A stretch of 64,000 bases of DNA from Vibrio diazotrophicus (GTDB lineage Bacteria > Pseudomonadota > Gammaproteobacteria > Enterobacterales > Vibrionaceae): the NCBI RefSeq assembly GCF_038452265.1, contig NZ_CP151843.1, forward strand, positions 682,001-746,000, read 5' to 3'. The translations under genes and the position numbers were made by a program. Positions 16,980 to 25,842 of the stretch are shown piece after piece (position 1 is the stretch's first letter; the number at the start of each line of letters is the position of its first letter). The notes beneath the pieces are model-generated. The model saw only the letters and a list, made by a program, of their open reading frames with translations. It was not told the DNA's origin and ran no database searches.

Positions 16980-18974
16980 ATGAATCGCAAACAATTGGCT
17001 AACGCAATCCGTGCCCTAAGCATGGACGGTGTTCAAAAAGCTAACTCTGGCCACCCAGGTGCCCCAATGGGTATGGCGGATATCGCTGAAGTACTTTGGC
17101 GTTCGCACCTAAACCACAACCCACAAAACCCAAACTGGGCTGACCGCGACCGTTTCATCCTTTCTAACGGTCATGGCTCGATGCTGATTTACTCACTGCT
17201 TCACCTGACTGGTTACGAGCTTTCAATCGACGACCTTAAAAACTTCCGTCAGCTTCACTCTAAAACTCCGGGTCACCCTGAATACGGCTATGCACCAGGT
17301 GTTGAAACGACCACAGGCCCTCTAGGTCAAGGTATCACTAACGCTGTAGGTATGGCGCTGGCTGAGAAAGCGCTTGCTGCTCAGTTCAACAAAGAAGGCC
17401 ATGAGATTGTTGACCACTACACGTACGCGTTCATGGGCGACGGTTGTATGATGGAAGGTATCTCGCACGAGGCATGTTCTCTTGCAGGTACTTTAGGTCT
17501 GGGCAAACTGATTGCATTCTGGGATGACAACGGTATTTCTATCGATGGCCACGTAGAAGGTTGGTTCGCTGACGATACGCCAAAACGTTTTGAAGCGTAC
17601 GGCTGGCACGTTATCCCTGCGGTTGATGGTCACGATGCTGACGCAATCAACGCCGCGATTGAAGCAGCGAAAGCAGAAACAGGTCGTCCTACTCTAATTT
17701 GTACTAAAACCATCATCGGTTTTGGTTCGCCAAACAAAGCCGGCTCTCACGACTGTCACGGTGCTCCACTAGGCGCTGATGAAATTCAAGCGGCACGTGA
17801 ATTCCTAGGTTGGGAATACGCACCATTTGAAATCCCAGCAGATATCTACGCGAACTGGGATGCAAAAGAAGCGGGCGCAGCAAAAGAAGCGGCATGGGAA
17901 CAAAAATTCTCAGCATACGCAGCAGCGTACCCAGAGCTAGCAGCAGAATTCAAACGTCGTGTGAACGGCGAACTTCCAGCTGAGTGGGAAGAGAAAGCAA
18001 ACGCTGTGATTGCTGAGCTTCAAGCTAACCCAGCCAACATTGCATCACGTAAAGCATCGCAAAACGCACTAGAAGCGTTTGGTAAAATGCTACCTGAATT
18101 CATGGGCGGCTCGGCTGACCTTGCACCTTCTAACCTCACCATGTGGTCTGGCTCTAAGTCAATCACACCAGAAGATGCTTCAGGCAACTACATCCATTAC
18201 GGTGTTCGTGAATTCGGTATGACGGCTATCATGAACGGTATCGCGCTACACGGTGGTTTCGTTCCTTACGGCGCAACCTTCCTGATGTTCATGGAATACG
18301 CACGTAACGCACTGCGCATGGCGGCACTGATGAAAGTGCAAAACATCCAAGTGTACACGCACGACTCTATCGGTCTTGGCGAAGATGGTCCAACTCACCA
18401 ACCTGTTGAGCAAACCGCTTCTCTGCGTCTGACGCCAAACATGAGCACATGGCGTCCATGTGACCAAGTCGAATCAGCAGTCGCTTGGAAACTGGCTATC
18501 GAGCGTAAAGATGCGCCTACTGCGCTTATCTTCTCTCGTCAAAACCTAGCACAGCAAGCACGTTCAGCAGAGCAAGTGGCTGACATCGCTAAGGGTGGTT
18601 ATATCCTGAAAGATTGTGCAGGCAAACCTGAGCTAATCCTGATTGCAACAGGCTCTGAAGTTGAATTGGCTGTTAAAGCAGCTGAGCAACTAACCGCTGA
18701 AGGCAAACAAGTACGCGTAGTTTCAATGCCATCAACAGATGCATTCGACAAGCAAGACGCGGCTTACCGTGAAGCTGTACTTCCATCAGACGTAACTGCA
18801 CGTATCGCTATCGAAGCAGGTATCGCGGATTACTGGTACAAGTACGTTGGCCTAAACGGCAAAATCATCGGTATGACCACATTCGGTGAATCTGCACCAG
18901 CGGGTGAGCTATTTAAGATGTTCGGCTTTACGGTTGAAAACGTACTTGAGAAAGCTAACGAATTATTGGCTTAA
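16980..18974 (+). CDS. tkt: Transketolase
   Basis: A 664-residue thiamine diphosphate enzyme of the pentose phosphate pathway. Visible: KANSGHPGAPMGMADIAE, the TPP motif beginning GDGCMMEG at about residue 153 and ending in the DDNGISIDG region, TKTIIGFGS, and the C-terminal TIAIEAG-like block. ATG at 16980 is preferred over the in-frame GTG at 16971 because it gives the family N-terminus MNRKQLANAIRALSMDGVQ. The 3' end and terminator are echoed in a decayed copy near 24.7 kb. Confidence 0.97.
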   Translation: MNRKQLANAIRALSMDGVQKANSGHPGAPMGMADIAEVLWRSHLNHNPQNPNWADRDRFILSNGHGSMLIYSLLHLTGYELSIDDLKNFRQLHSKTPGHPEYGYAPGVETTTGPLGQGITNAVGMALAEKALAAQFNKEGHEIVDHYTYAFMGDGCMMEGISHEACSLAGTLGLGKLIAFWDDNGISIDGHVEGWFADDTPKRFEAYGWHVIPAVDGHDADAINAAIEAAKAETGRPTLICTKTIIGFGSPNKAGSHDCHGAPLGADEIQAAREFLGWEYAPFEIPADIYANWDAKEAGAAKEAAWEQKFSAYAAAYPELAAEFKRRVNGELPAEWEEKANAVIAELQANPANIASRKASQNALEAFGKMLPEFMGGSADLAPSNLTMWSGSKSITPEDASGNYIHYGVREFGMTAIMNGIALHGGFVPYGATFLMFMEYARNALRMAALMKVQNIQVYTHDSIGLGEDGPTHQPVEQTASLRLTPNMSTWRPCDQVESAVAWKLAIERKDAPTALIFSRQNLAQQARSAEQVADIAKGGYILKDCAGKPELILIATGSEVELAVKAAEQLTAEGKQVRVVSMPSTDAFDKQDAAYREAVLPSDVTARIAIEAGIADYWYKYVGLNGKIIGMTTFGESAPAGELFKMFGFTVENVLEKANELLA

Positions 18975-18992
18975 TCAGGTTCACTAAATAGT

Positions 18993-19023
18993 AAAAATCC
19001 CTGCTACGATGCGGGGATTTTTT
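18993..19023 (+). terminator. Terminator after tkt
   Basis: Stem ATCCCTGC / GCGGGGAT (one wobble pair) with loop TACGAT, then TTTTT. A variant of this hairpin recurs at 24793. Confidence 0.85.
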
Positions 19024-19319
19024 ATGCCTGTAATACACAAAGAAATTGAGTTACTAATTTATCTTAACAAAGATACAATATGATATACATCACAGTTAAA
19101 CCTAACCTGTTCACCTAACAATAAAAAAATAAGACCGAACAAAAATCACACTTCCATGCCGGTCAATACCCAAAACAGGCCAAACTTCACATCAAAGCAA
19201 ATAAATTAAAAATATTAAAACAAAACACACCTCACAAATAGGCTATTGACTTGTAATAAAAACAAATTTTGTAAAAACATTTCGTTAAATACTTGTGACA
19301 GAAAGTGGTAAAAATCTAT

Positions 19320-19347
19320 TTGACACTGATATTAATGCTACATAGTT
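19320..19347 (+). promoter_or_regulatory. Candidate promoter of the cmt cluster
   Basis: TTGACA at 19320-19325, a 16-base spacer and ATAGTT at 19342-19347. The -35 is perfect and the -10 is weak. Confidence 0.35.
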
Positions 19348-19382
19348 CACAAATCGCTTACTATTTCCAAACTGTACTTCCC

Positions 19383-19405
19383 TGTTGATAATGAGTCTAT
19401 CAACA
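19383..19405. promoter_or_regulatory. Inverted repeat before cmtB, candidate operator
   Basis: TGTTGATA / TATCAACA, 8-bp perfect arms with a 7-base spacer, ending 22 bases before the cmtB ATG. It lies downstream of the candidate promoter, where a repressor would block transcription. It could also form an mRNA hairpin. Confidence 0.5.
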
Positions 19406-19427
19406 ACGCATCACACGGGAAGCAAAC

Positions 19428-19871
19428 ATGCTGTATGACCTAATTGACCATGACCTGATCGACGTTATCGACCATCAAGATTGTCAATGGGAGGAGGCCG
19501 TAAAAGTCACCACTCAATATCTTGAAAATAAAGGTTATGTAACTGCTGATTACTCAAAAGCGATCATTCAATCGACTATGGATAATGGTCCATATTATGT
19601 GCTTTGTCCAGGAATCGCGATGCCTCATGCTCGCCCAGAAGCCGGCGTACTGAAAACTGGTTTAGGTATACATGTATTTACTCACCCCGTTGATTTCGGC
19701 TCTGAAATGGGGCCGGCAAATGTTCTATTAACACTCGCCGCCAAGGATTCAGACACACATATTGCGGTGATTCAAGCGCTTAGCGAAATGCTCGTCGACG
19801 AGTCCAATATTGTGAAACTTTCAGCCGCATCTTCTAAACAAGATGTACTAAATATTATAAAAACTTATTAA
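19428..19871 (+). CDS. cmtB: PTS EIIA component, CmtB-like (mannitol/ascorbate type)
   Basis: A 147-residue cytosolic phosphocarrier, the same length as E. coli CmtB. The phosphorylated His is in PGIAMPHARPEAG (His67). Hydrophobic strands such as TGLGIHVFTHPV and the VLLTLAAKDSDTHIAVIQALSEML block are the EIIA fold. It accepts phosphate from HPr and passes it to the EIIB domain of the next gene, 16 bases downstream. It heads a six-gene cluster in the order of the E. coli cmtB-cmtA-yggP... locus, which also lies beside tktA. The sugar is unknown. Confidence 0.88.
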   Translation: MLYDLIDHDLIDVIDHQDCQWEEAVKVTTQYLENKGYVTADYSKAIIQSTMDNGPYYVLCPGIAMPHARPEAGVLKTGLGIHVFTHPVDFGSEMGPANVLLTLAAKDSDTHIAVIQALSEMLVDESNIVKLSAASSKQDVLNIIKTY

Positions 19872-19887
19872 ACAGAAGGAACATAAC

Positions 19888-21276
19888 GTGACAACAAATG
19901 TGAGAGCTAAAGTGCAAGCCTTCGGGGGGCATCTGACCGCCATGGTTTTGCCAAATATCGGCGCCTTTATTGCGTGGGGCTTTATTACTGCATTATTTAT
20001 CCCAACAGGCTGGACACCCAATGCCTACTTTGGCGAACTGGTAGGCCCAATGATTACCTACCTACTCCCACTATTGATTGGTTACACCGGTGGCCAAATC
20101 GTTGGTGATAAACGAGGTGCTGTAGCAGGTGCGATTGGTACTATGGGTGTTATCGCAGGTGCAGAAATACCTATGTTTGTTGGTGCGATGATCATGGGCC
20201 CTCTGAGTGGCTGGGTGATTGTTCAAATCGACAAAAAACTTGAACATAAGATCCCTTCAGGGTTCGAGATGGTGGTCAATAACTTCTCGCTTGGTATCTT
20301 TGGCATGATCATGTGTTTGTTCGCTTACGCCATCGTTGGTCCAGCGGTAACGGCAGCAAACCTTTTTGTTAAGTCTGGAATTGAAGCGCTTGTCGCGACA
20401 GGCTTTCTCCCTCTCTTAGCCATTATCAATGAACCTGCGAAAGTGCTGTTTTTAAACAACGCTATTGACCAAGGTATTTACTACCCACTAGGTCTACAAG
20501 CTGCGGCTGAAACAGGTAAGTCAATCTTCTTTATGGTTGCATCAAACCCAGGTCCAGGCTTAGGCATGCTTTTGGCTTATGCCAAATTCGGCCAAGGTCT
20601 AAGTAAGCGCTCGGCACCTAGTGCAATTATCATTCATTTCTTTGGTGGTATTCACGAGCTGTACTTCCCGTACGTACTGATGAAACCAATAATGATTTTG
20701 GCGATGATTGCAGGAGCGGCTACAGGTATAGCAACCTTCAACCTTTTAGGCGGTGGTTTAGTCGCAGGTCCGAGTCCGGGTTCTATCTTCTCTTACTTAG
20801 CCTTAACGCCGAAAGGTAGTTTTATCGCTACGATTGCAGGGGTTACAACAGCAACAATCGTCTCATTCTTTGTCGCAAGTGCCATCTTAAAAGTGAGTAA
20901 AAAGGAAGCATCCGAAAAAGAGTTTGAGCAATCAGTCACTGATATGAAAGAAATGAAAGCAGAAGGTGTCATCACCAAATCAACTGCTGAACCTAAAAAA
21001 ATCAAGTTCGTCGCATTTGCCTGTGATGCAGGTATGGGATCTAGCGCGATGGGTGCTTCGACCTTTAGGAAGAAACTCAGTGATGCTGGATATAACGTGG
21101 AAGTTAAAAACTTCTCGATAGAGAAAGTACCACCTCACGCAGATGTAGTGGTCACGCATGAGAGCCTTGAAAACAGAGCGGTAAGTGCCACAGGACTACC
21201 TGTTGTCACTATTAAAAACTTCCTTCATGACCCGGCACTCGATGAACTCATCGACACCATTAGTCAGCAAGCTTAA
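19888..21276 (+). CDS. cmtA: PTS EIICB permease, mannitol type, CmtA-like
   Basis: A 462-residue membrane permease, the same length as E. coli CmtA. The EIIC domain (about 1-340) has about eight hydrophobic segments, the NEP motif at 181-183 and GIHE at 254-257, both typical of mannitol-family EIIC. The cytosolic EIIB domain (about 370-462) carries the phospho-Cys379 in FACDAGMGSSAMG. There is no fused EIIA, which is supplied by cmtB. The start is GTG, 8 bases after AAGGA. It probably imports and phosphorylates a hexitol or similar polyol; the substrate cannot be read from sequence. Confidence 0.9.
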   Translation: MTTNVRAKVQAFGGHLTAMVLPNIGAFIAWGFITALFIPTGWTPNAYFGELVGPMITYLLPLLIGYTGGQIVGDKRGAVAGAIGTMGVIAGAEIPMFVGAMIMGPLSGWVIVQIDKKLEHKIPSGFEMVVNNFSLGIFGMIMCLFAYAIVGPAVTAANLFVKSGIEALVATGFLPLLAIINEPAKVLFLNNAIDQGIYYPLGLQAAAETGKSIFFMVASNPGPGLGMLLAYAKFGQGLSKRSAPSAIIIHFFGGIHELYFPYVLMKPIMILAMIAGAATGIATFNLLGGGLVAGPSPGSIFSYLALTPKGSFIATIAGVTTATIVSFFVASAILKVSKKEASEKEFEQSVTDMKEMKAEGVITKSTAEPKKIKFVAFACDAGMGSSAMGASTFRKKLSDAGYNVEVKNFSIEKVPPHADVVVTHESLENRAVSATGLPVVTIKNFLHDPALDELIDTISQQA

Positions 21277-21325
21277 TTTAAATCATTATCGGGGCCGATA
21301 AGGCCCCTATATCCTGGAGAATATC

Positions 21326-22597
21326 ATGGTTCAAACGACTGCAGCTGTTATTTGTGGCGAGAAAAATGTTCGCTTAAGAACGTTTGATCTTCCAGAAATA
21401 ACCGACGATGAGTTATTGGTTAAAAATATTTCCAATAGCATCTGTCTATCTACATATAAAGCCGCACTGCTTGGCAGCAACCACAAGCGAGTTCCCGAGA
21501 ACATTAATGAAACCCCTGTTATGACAGGCCATGAATATGCGGGAGTGATTATCAGAGTAGGCGCTAATCTACGAGATAAGTATCAACCAGGACAACCATT
21601 CGTATTGCAACCAGCAATGGGGCTACCAACGGGTTACTCTGCTGGGTACAGTTACGAAACCTTTGGGGGTAATGCTACCTACTCTATCATCCCCAAGATT
21701 GCTATCGACCTAGGCTGTGTGCTTCCCTATAAGGGTAGTTACTTTGCGAATGCATCATTAGCAGAGCCGATGTCCTGTATCATTGGTGCATTCCACGCTA
21801 GCTACCACACTACACCTTATGTTTATAAGCACCAGATGGGTATCAAACCCGGTGGCTCGCTTGCGCTACTTGCCTGTGCGGGACCAATGGGAATTGGAGC
21901 CATTGATTACGCAATTAATGGTCCAGTAAAGCCTAGTCTTATTGTGGTAACAGACATTGATGAACAACGATTAGCAAGAGCAAAAAGCCTGATTCCTATC
22001 GATGCGGCCAAACAAAATGGGATAGAGCTTCATTACATCAACACTGCCAAACTAGAGAAACCCGTTGAGTTCCTTAAACAACTTAATCAGGGTAATGGTT
22101 ATGATGATGTGATGGTTTATGCTGCAGTACCACAAGTACTAGAACAAGCGGATGAACTACTTGGGAATGACGGATGCTTAAACTTTTTTGCTGGTCCAAC
22201 AGACAAACAATTCAAAGTGCCATTTAATTTTTACAACGTCCACTATGAGTCAACCCATATTGTAGGAACTTCAGGTGGTTCAACAGGCGATATGCTCGAA
22301 TCCATTGAGCTTTCTGAACAGAATAAGATTAACCCTTCATTCATGATTACTCATGTTGGTGGGTTGGAGTCAGCACCACATACCATTCTCAACCAATTGG
22401 ATATTCCGGGCGGCAAAAAGTTGATTTATCCACACATTAATATGCCACTAACGGCGATTACTGACTTCTGTTCACTTTCTGACGTTGACCCATTCTTCGT
22501 TAATCTTGACGCGATATTGGCTGCCAATAACTACGTTTGGAACGAACACGCGGAAAAAGAGTTACTTGAGTATTACGATGTCAGTCTTACAGTTTAG
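21326..22597 (+). CDS. yggP: Zinc-type medium-chain dehydrogenase, YggP / sorbose-1-phosphate reductase-like
   Basis: 423 residues. Strong resemblance to SorE (L-sorbose-1-phosphate reductase) and YggP: ISNSICLSTYKAALLGSNHK, TGHEYAGVI with the GHE zinc/structural motif, LQPAMGLPTGYSAGYSYE, GGNATYSIIP, LACAGPMGIGAIDYAING (nucleotide fold) and NFFAGPTDKQFKVPFNFYNV. Expected reaction: NAD(P)-linked interconversion of a ketose phosphate and a polyol phosphate produced by the PTS. GGAG precedes ATG. The next gene starts inside its last 20 bases. Confidence 0.85.
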   Translation: MVQTTAAVICGEKNVRLRTFDLPEITDDELLVKNISNSICLSTYKAALLGSNHKRVPENINETPVMTGHEYAGVIIRVGANLRDKYQPGQPFVLQPAMGLPTGYSAGYSYETFGGNATYSIIPKIAIDLGCVLPYKGSYFANASLAEPMSCIIGAFHASYHTTPYVYKHQMGIKPGGSLALLACAGPMGIGAIDYAINGPVKPSLIVVTDIDEQRLARAKSLIPIDAAKQNGIELHYINTAKLEKPVEFLKQLNQGNGYDDVMVYAAVPQVLEQADELLGNDGCLNFFAGPTDKQFKVPFNFYNVHYESTHIVGTSGGSTGDMLESIELSEQNKINPSFMITHVGGLESAPHTILNQLDIPGGKKLIYPHINMPLTAITDFCSLSDVDPFFVNLDAILAANNYVWNEHAEKELLEYYDVSLTV

Positions 22598-23174
22598 ACA
22601 CAACCAAGTGTGTGGTAGCCTTGAGCTGCCACATTCTAAAAAGGTTAATCAACATTTGTCACGAGAAGAAGAGTTGCTTGATACGATAGAGCAGTGTGAA
22701 AGTGCCACCTGCTTTCTTCGGCTATCAAACGAAATTATCAACTTAAAGCTGAAAGAGTTACTGCCTAAAGTTTTCGTTCAAGACGAGTTTGTCATGCAAA
22801 ATGCCGTTGCACCGCTCATCGAAAAGGATGGTCCGCTGGTAACAACCAATGTTGTGTCTAAACTCGTTTTTGCGATGGGAAAGCTCTCTGTCGAAACTTA
22901 TGCAGACATTGATCTATACGATCAGATGCTCGACTACGTACTCAAGCAACCAACCAAGCTGCGTTTTGATGACGATATGGTATACGACTTTATTACCAAT
23001 CAGTCGACCTTATCGAAAGGTGAAGACAGTTTCTATCTGGATTCTATCAATCAGCTTAAGTTTTCTTCATTCGAGTCTTTTTCACAAATGCGCTATGAGT
23101 CTTTGATTAAAACCGTACTCAAATTGTCTTGTGAAATGCTGATTGAACGAATTGAGAAAGAGATTTTAGAGTAA
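22578..23174 (+). CDS. yggD: MtlR-family regulator, YggD-like
   Basis: 198 residues. It resembles the mannitol operon repressor MtlR: ATCFLRLSNEIINLKLKELL, AVAPLIEKDGPL, KLVFAMGKLSVETYADIDL. MtlR-type proteins lack a classic HTH and act through other proteins. ATG 22578 gives a 20-base overlap with yggP and starts MSVLQFRHN; the frame is open further upstream but only within yggP. It is about 30 residues longer than E. coli YggD because of an extra N-terminal stretch, so a later start is possible. It probably controls this cluster. Confidence 0.8.
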   Translation: MSVLQFRHNQVCGSLELPHSKKVNQHLSREEELLDTIEQCESATCFLRLSNEIINLKLKELLPKVFVQDEFVMQNAVAPLIEKDGPLVTTNVVSKLVFAMGKLSVETYADIDLYDQMLDYVLKQPTKLRFDDDMVYDFITNQSTLSKGEDSFYLDSINQLKFSSFESFSQMRYESLIKTVLKLSCEMLIERIEKEILE

Positions 23175-23184
23175 GGCATTAGCC

Positions 23185-23919
23185 ATGAAAGTTACATTGA
23201 ATGTGAGTGGTTTTGACACTCATGCTGTATTTCCTGACAGTGATGTCTCATTGGTTCACAGACCATTAGTAGAGAAATTCACACGCTTATTTCAACAAAA
23301 ACAAGAACGTATCGTAGTGTTCTTGTGCGCTCCTCCCGGTAGTGGTAAATCAACACTTGCTGCATTGTGGGAGTATCTATCTTATCAAAGCTCGCAACTG
23401 GAACCTATTCAAGTCCTGCCATTTGATGGGTTCCACTACCCAAATGATATTCTTGATAGTAACGCTATCGAACGCAACGGAGAGTTAGTCTCACTAAGGG
23501 AAATCAAAGGCTCATACGAAACCTTCAACTTAACGGAACTGATCGGCAAATTGAAGCAACTCAAAATAAAGGACCCTTTTTGGCCATACTATGACCGCAA
23601 TCTACACGATCCCGTTGACGAAGCTATTCACGTCAAAAACAACGTTGTTATTGTAGAAGGAAACTGGCTGCTTCTAAATGAACCTGTTTGGAACGGTTTG
23701 CATGAGCTTGCCGATTTTACAATTTTTGTCGATACCGATCCTGCATTTCTGCAGCAAAGACTTGTCGACCGGAAAGTTCGTGGCGGTAGTCGATTAGCAG
23801 ACGCACAAGCCTTCTATAAGAGCTCAGACTCTATTAATGTCAATAAAGTGCTCTCTTGTTCAGTGCCTGCCGACCTGACTTTGTACATGAACCAAGATGG
23901 TTCGTTTGAAATCAAATAA
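23185..23919 (+). CDS. yggC: P-loop sugar/nucleoside kinase-like protein, YggC-like
   Basis: 244 residues. Walker A is APPGSGKST (residues 49-57). LPFDGFHYPNDIL and KGSYETFNL match the uridine kinase/pantothenate kinase-like family that includes YggC and the fructose-linked FrcK. VVIVEGNWLLLNEPVWNG and RLVDRKVRGG are the Walker B and lid regions. It begins 10 bases after yggD. Substrate unknown; a kinase next to a PTS suggests a second phosphorylation of a sugar intermediate (inference). Confidence 0.82.
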   Translation: MKVTLNVSGFDTHAVFPDSDVSLVHRPLVEKFTRLFQQKQERIVVFLCAPPGSGKSTLAALWEYLSYQSSQLEPIQVLPFDGFHYPNDILDSNAIERNGELVSLREIKGSYETFNLTELIGKLKQLKIKDPFWPYYDRNLHDPVDEAIHVKNNVVIVEGNWLLLNEPVWNGLHELADFTIFVDTDPAFLQQRLVDRKVRGGSRLADAQAFYKSSDSINVNKVLSCSVPADLTLYMNQDGSFEIK

Positions 23920-23936
23920 CTCCATGAGGAGGCTCT

Positions 23937-24683
23937 ATGAACATCGTTGTTGATAGCCACACACACACTATCGCTAGTGGCCATGCCTACAGCACGATTA
24001 TCGAAAATGCCTTTGAGTCAAAAAACAAGGGGTTAAAACTTCTTTGTACCACGGATCATGCTCCTGAAATGCCAGGAGCCCCCCACTACTGGCATTTTAA
24101 CAATCAAAGAATTTTACCCCGCTTTCTTCACCAAGTCGGAATTTTACGTGGTGTTGAAGCTAATACACTGAATATCGATGGTGAACTCGATTTACCACCG
24201 TCTTCTTACCAACATTTAGATTGGGTTATCGCGAGCTTACACGAACCTGTCTATAAACCCGCTTCAGTTCAGCAACATACTCAAACTCTGATCAACGTCA
24301 TCAAGAGTGGTAAAGTCGATGCCCTTGGTCATCTTGGCAACCCCAACTACCCTTTTGAACTTGTTCCTGTACTAGAATGCGCCAAACAACATAACGTAGC
24401 CATTGAAGTAAACAATACTTCTTTAACCGGAAAAAGCCGTAAAGGAAGTGATGTGCGTTGTAGTGAAATCGTCAAATTAGGTGCAGAAATTGGTGTTTAT
24501 TTTACAACAGGCTCTGACGCACATTTTTGCCATGAAATAGCACGTTTGAATTTAGCCTCCGCACTACTTGAGAAGTATTCCGTTGATGAATCTAAGGTAA
24601 TTACTACCTCAACATCGAGATTTCTTAACTTCTTATTGTTACGTGGTAAGCCGAGAATTGAAGAGTTTAGCTCACTCTATTAA
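23937..24683 (+). CDS. PHP-domain phosphatase, YcdX-like
   Basis: 248 residues, a PHP metal-dependent phosphoesterase. Metal-ligand motifs in order: DSHTHTIASGHAYST (His8, His10, His16), TTDHAPEMPG, GVEANTLNIDGELDL, ASLHEP, LGHLGNPNYP, EVNNTSL and TGSDAHFCHE. This is the full YcdX-type trinuclear set. GAGGAGG lies 5 bases before ATG. It takes the position where the E. coli cluster has the GlpX-type phosphatase yggF, so it may dephosphorylate a sugar bisphosphate (inference). Confidence 0.85.
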   Translation: MNIVVDSHTHTIASGHAYSTIIENAFESKNKGLKLLCTTDHAPEMPGAPHYWHFNNQRILPRFLHQVGILRGVEANTLNIDGELDLPPSSYQHLDWVIASLHEPVYKPASVQQHTQTLINVIKSGKVDALGHLGNPNYPFELVPVLECAKQHNVAIEVNNTSLTGKSRKGSDVRCSEIVKLGAEIGVYFTTGSDAHFCHEIARLNLASALLEKYSVDESKVITTSTSRFLNFLLLRGKPRIEEFSSLY

Positions 24684-24702
24684 AGGCAAACTTGATGACT
24701 TG

Positions 24703-24790
24703 ACTGCAAAATACCGACAGTTGAAGGTATTCAGTTTCACTGTGGCAAACGTGGTTGAGAAAGCAAACATAATCAGGTTCAGAAGATAGT
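24703..24790 (+). pseudogene. Decayed 3' end of a second transketolase gene
   Basis: From 24721, codons give LKVFSFTVANVVEKAN, matching the tkt C-terminus FKMFGFTVENVLEKAN in 11 of 16 residues. The DNA aligns without gaps to 18914-18959. Then 12 bases carrying the end of the gene and the first base context of its stop are lost, and the next 12 bases (TAATCAGGTTCA) are identical to the post-tkt sequence. Upstream of 24715 similarity fades. No start or body remains, so this is a relic. It directly follows the PHP gene and has its own tkt-like terminator. Confidence 0.75.
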
Positions 24791-24792
24791 CA

Positions 24793-24832
24793 AATCCCCG
24801 CTACAATGCGCCACGTAGCGGGGATTATTTTA
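24793..24832. terminator. Bidirectional terminator of the tkt relic
   Basis: A 12-bp perfect stem AATCCCCGCTAC / GTAGCGGGGATT with a 10-base loop, then ATTTTA. Its left arm matches the hairpin after tkt (18993). It also faces the end of irgB. Confidence 0.85.
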
Positions 24833-24849
24833 TGTTCAAAGCAATGCTG

Positions 24850-25746
24850 CTATTGAGCTATCCATTCCGATGGCACATTAGTTTCAATCAAATCCAATAG
24901 CGCCAGTAAGCGTCTTGGAACCAACCCTTTTTGAACATAATAATGAATATCCGTAGTTCCCGTTTTCCATTCAGACAAGCATTCGACAATCCGATTTGGG
25001 TGATGTTTTGAATAGCCAGCAGCGATAGGGTCAGGTAATAGCCCTATTCCATGGCCATTCGCAATAGAGTCAATCTGCAGCACCAAATTGTCGCTTTCGA
25101 ATCGACTCTTCATCGGCTCCAAATAATAGGTTCGTTGATCAGATGTGGATATCGTTACGCCCGTTTTACGCACAGAACCGAAATCGATCCAAGGGTGTCC
25201 ATTAAGATCTTGAGGATGTTGAATTTCTTCAACTTTTCTTAAGTAATCTGGAGAGGCATAAACACCATATCGCCATTGACCTAGAGTCTGTTTACGCCAT
25301 TCCAGATCGGGATACTCACCCAGCCAAATGACCAAGTCTGGCTTAGTACTGTTGGAAGCAAATTCGCTTTTTAGTCGAACACGTACTTTGGGGTTATCAC
25401 CAAGAAACATATTCAATATGTTGTTAAGCCAACCACGCATCAGGGCGGGATGACAAACAATGGTCAACTCACCTGACACCTTATTATTTAAACCTTGGAT
25501 GGCGTCATAACTTTCATCTGCTATCTCTAACATCTGCTTACTGTAACGAGCAAAGACTTGCCCTGCCTTGGTCAGCGTTAAGCGATTTCCCTCACGCACC
25601 GTGAGTGCTTGCCCAATATCAGCCTCCAATTGTGCCAGACGTCTGCTGACTGTTGATTTCGGCTGATTCAGTGCCTTAGCGGCAGCCGTTAAACTTTTAT
25701 GCTCTTGCAAGGCCTCAAACGCTCTCATTGATGTCAGATCATGCAT
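24850..25746 (-). CDS. irgB: LysR-family activator IrgB
   Basis: A 298-residue LysR-type protein. The HTH is at about residues 5-60 (FEALQEHKSLTAAAKALNQ, PKSTVSRRLAQLEADIG) and the substrate-binding-like domain follows to the end. Length and N-terminus match V. cholerae IrgB, and the divergent neighbour is an IrgA homologue, the same arrangement. IrgB activates irgA under low iron. The two starts are 127 bases apart with a Fur box between them. Target assignment is by synteny and family. Confidence 0.87.
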   Translation of the reverse strand: MHDLTSMRAFEALQEHKSLTAAAKALNQPKSTVSRRLAQLEADIGQALTVREGNRLTLTKAGQVFARYSKQMLEIADESYDAIQGLNNKVSGELTIVCHPALMRGWLNNILNMFLGDNPKVRVRLKSEFASNSTKPDLVIWLGEYPDLEWRKQTLGQWRYGVYASPDYLRKVEEIQHPQDLNGHPWIDFGSVRKTGVTISTSDQRTYYLEPMKSRFESDNLVLQIDSIANGHGIGLLPDPIAAGYSKHHPNRIVECLSEWKTGTTDIHYYVQKGLVPRRLLALLDLIETNVPSEWIAQ

Positions 25747-25842
25747 TTATATACCTCGTAAAAGTTCCATATTCGAGACAAAGCGTTCCATAAATCTCTC
25801 TATCCCCCACCAATACAAATGTGAATAATTACCACTTACTAA

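Larger units (their letters stand above)
18975..19427. other. AT-rich gap between tkt and cmtB
   Basis: 453 bases without a supported gene. After the tkt terminator comes a very AT-rich, A-tract-laden stretch (about 19040-19320), possibly curved DNA, then a candidate promoter and an inverted repeat just before cmtB. I looked for a CRP site and found none convincing. Confidence 0.5.

Noticed and set aside
19040..19320. CRP site or small RNA in the AT-rich gap before cmtB
   Set aside because: No TGTGA-N6-TCACA match and no supported promoter-terminator pair for an RNA.
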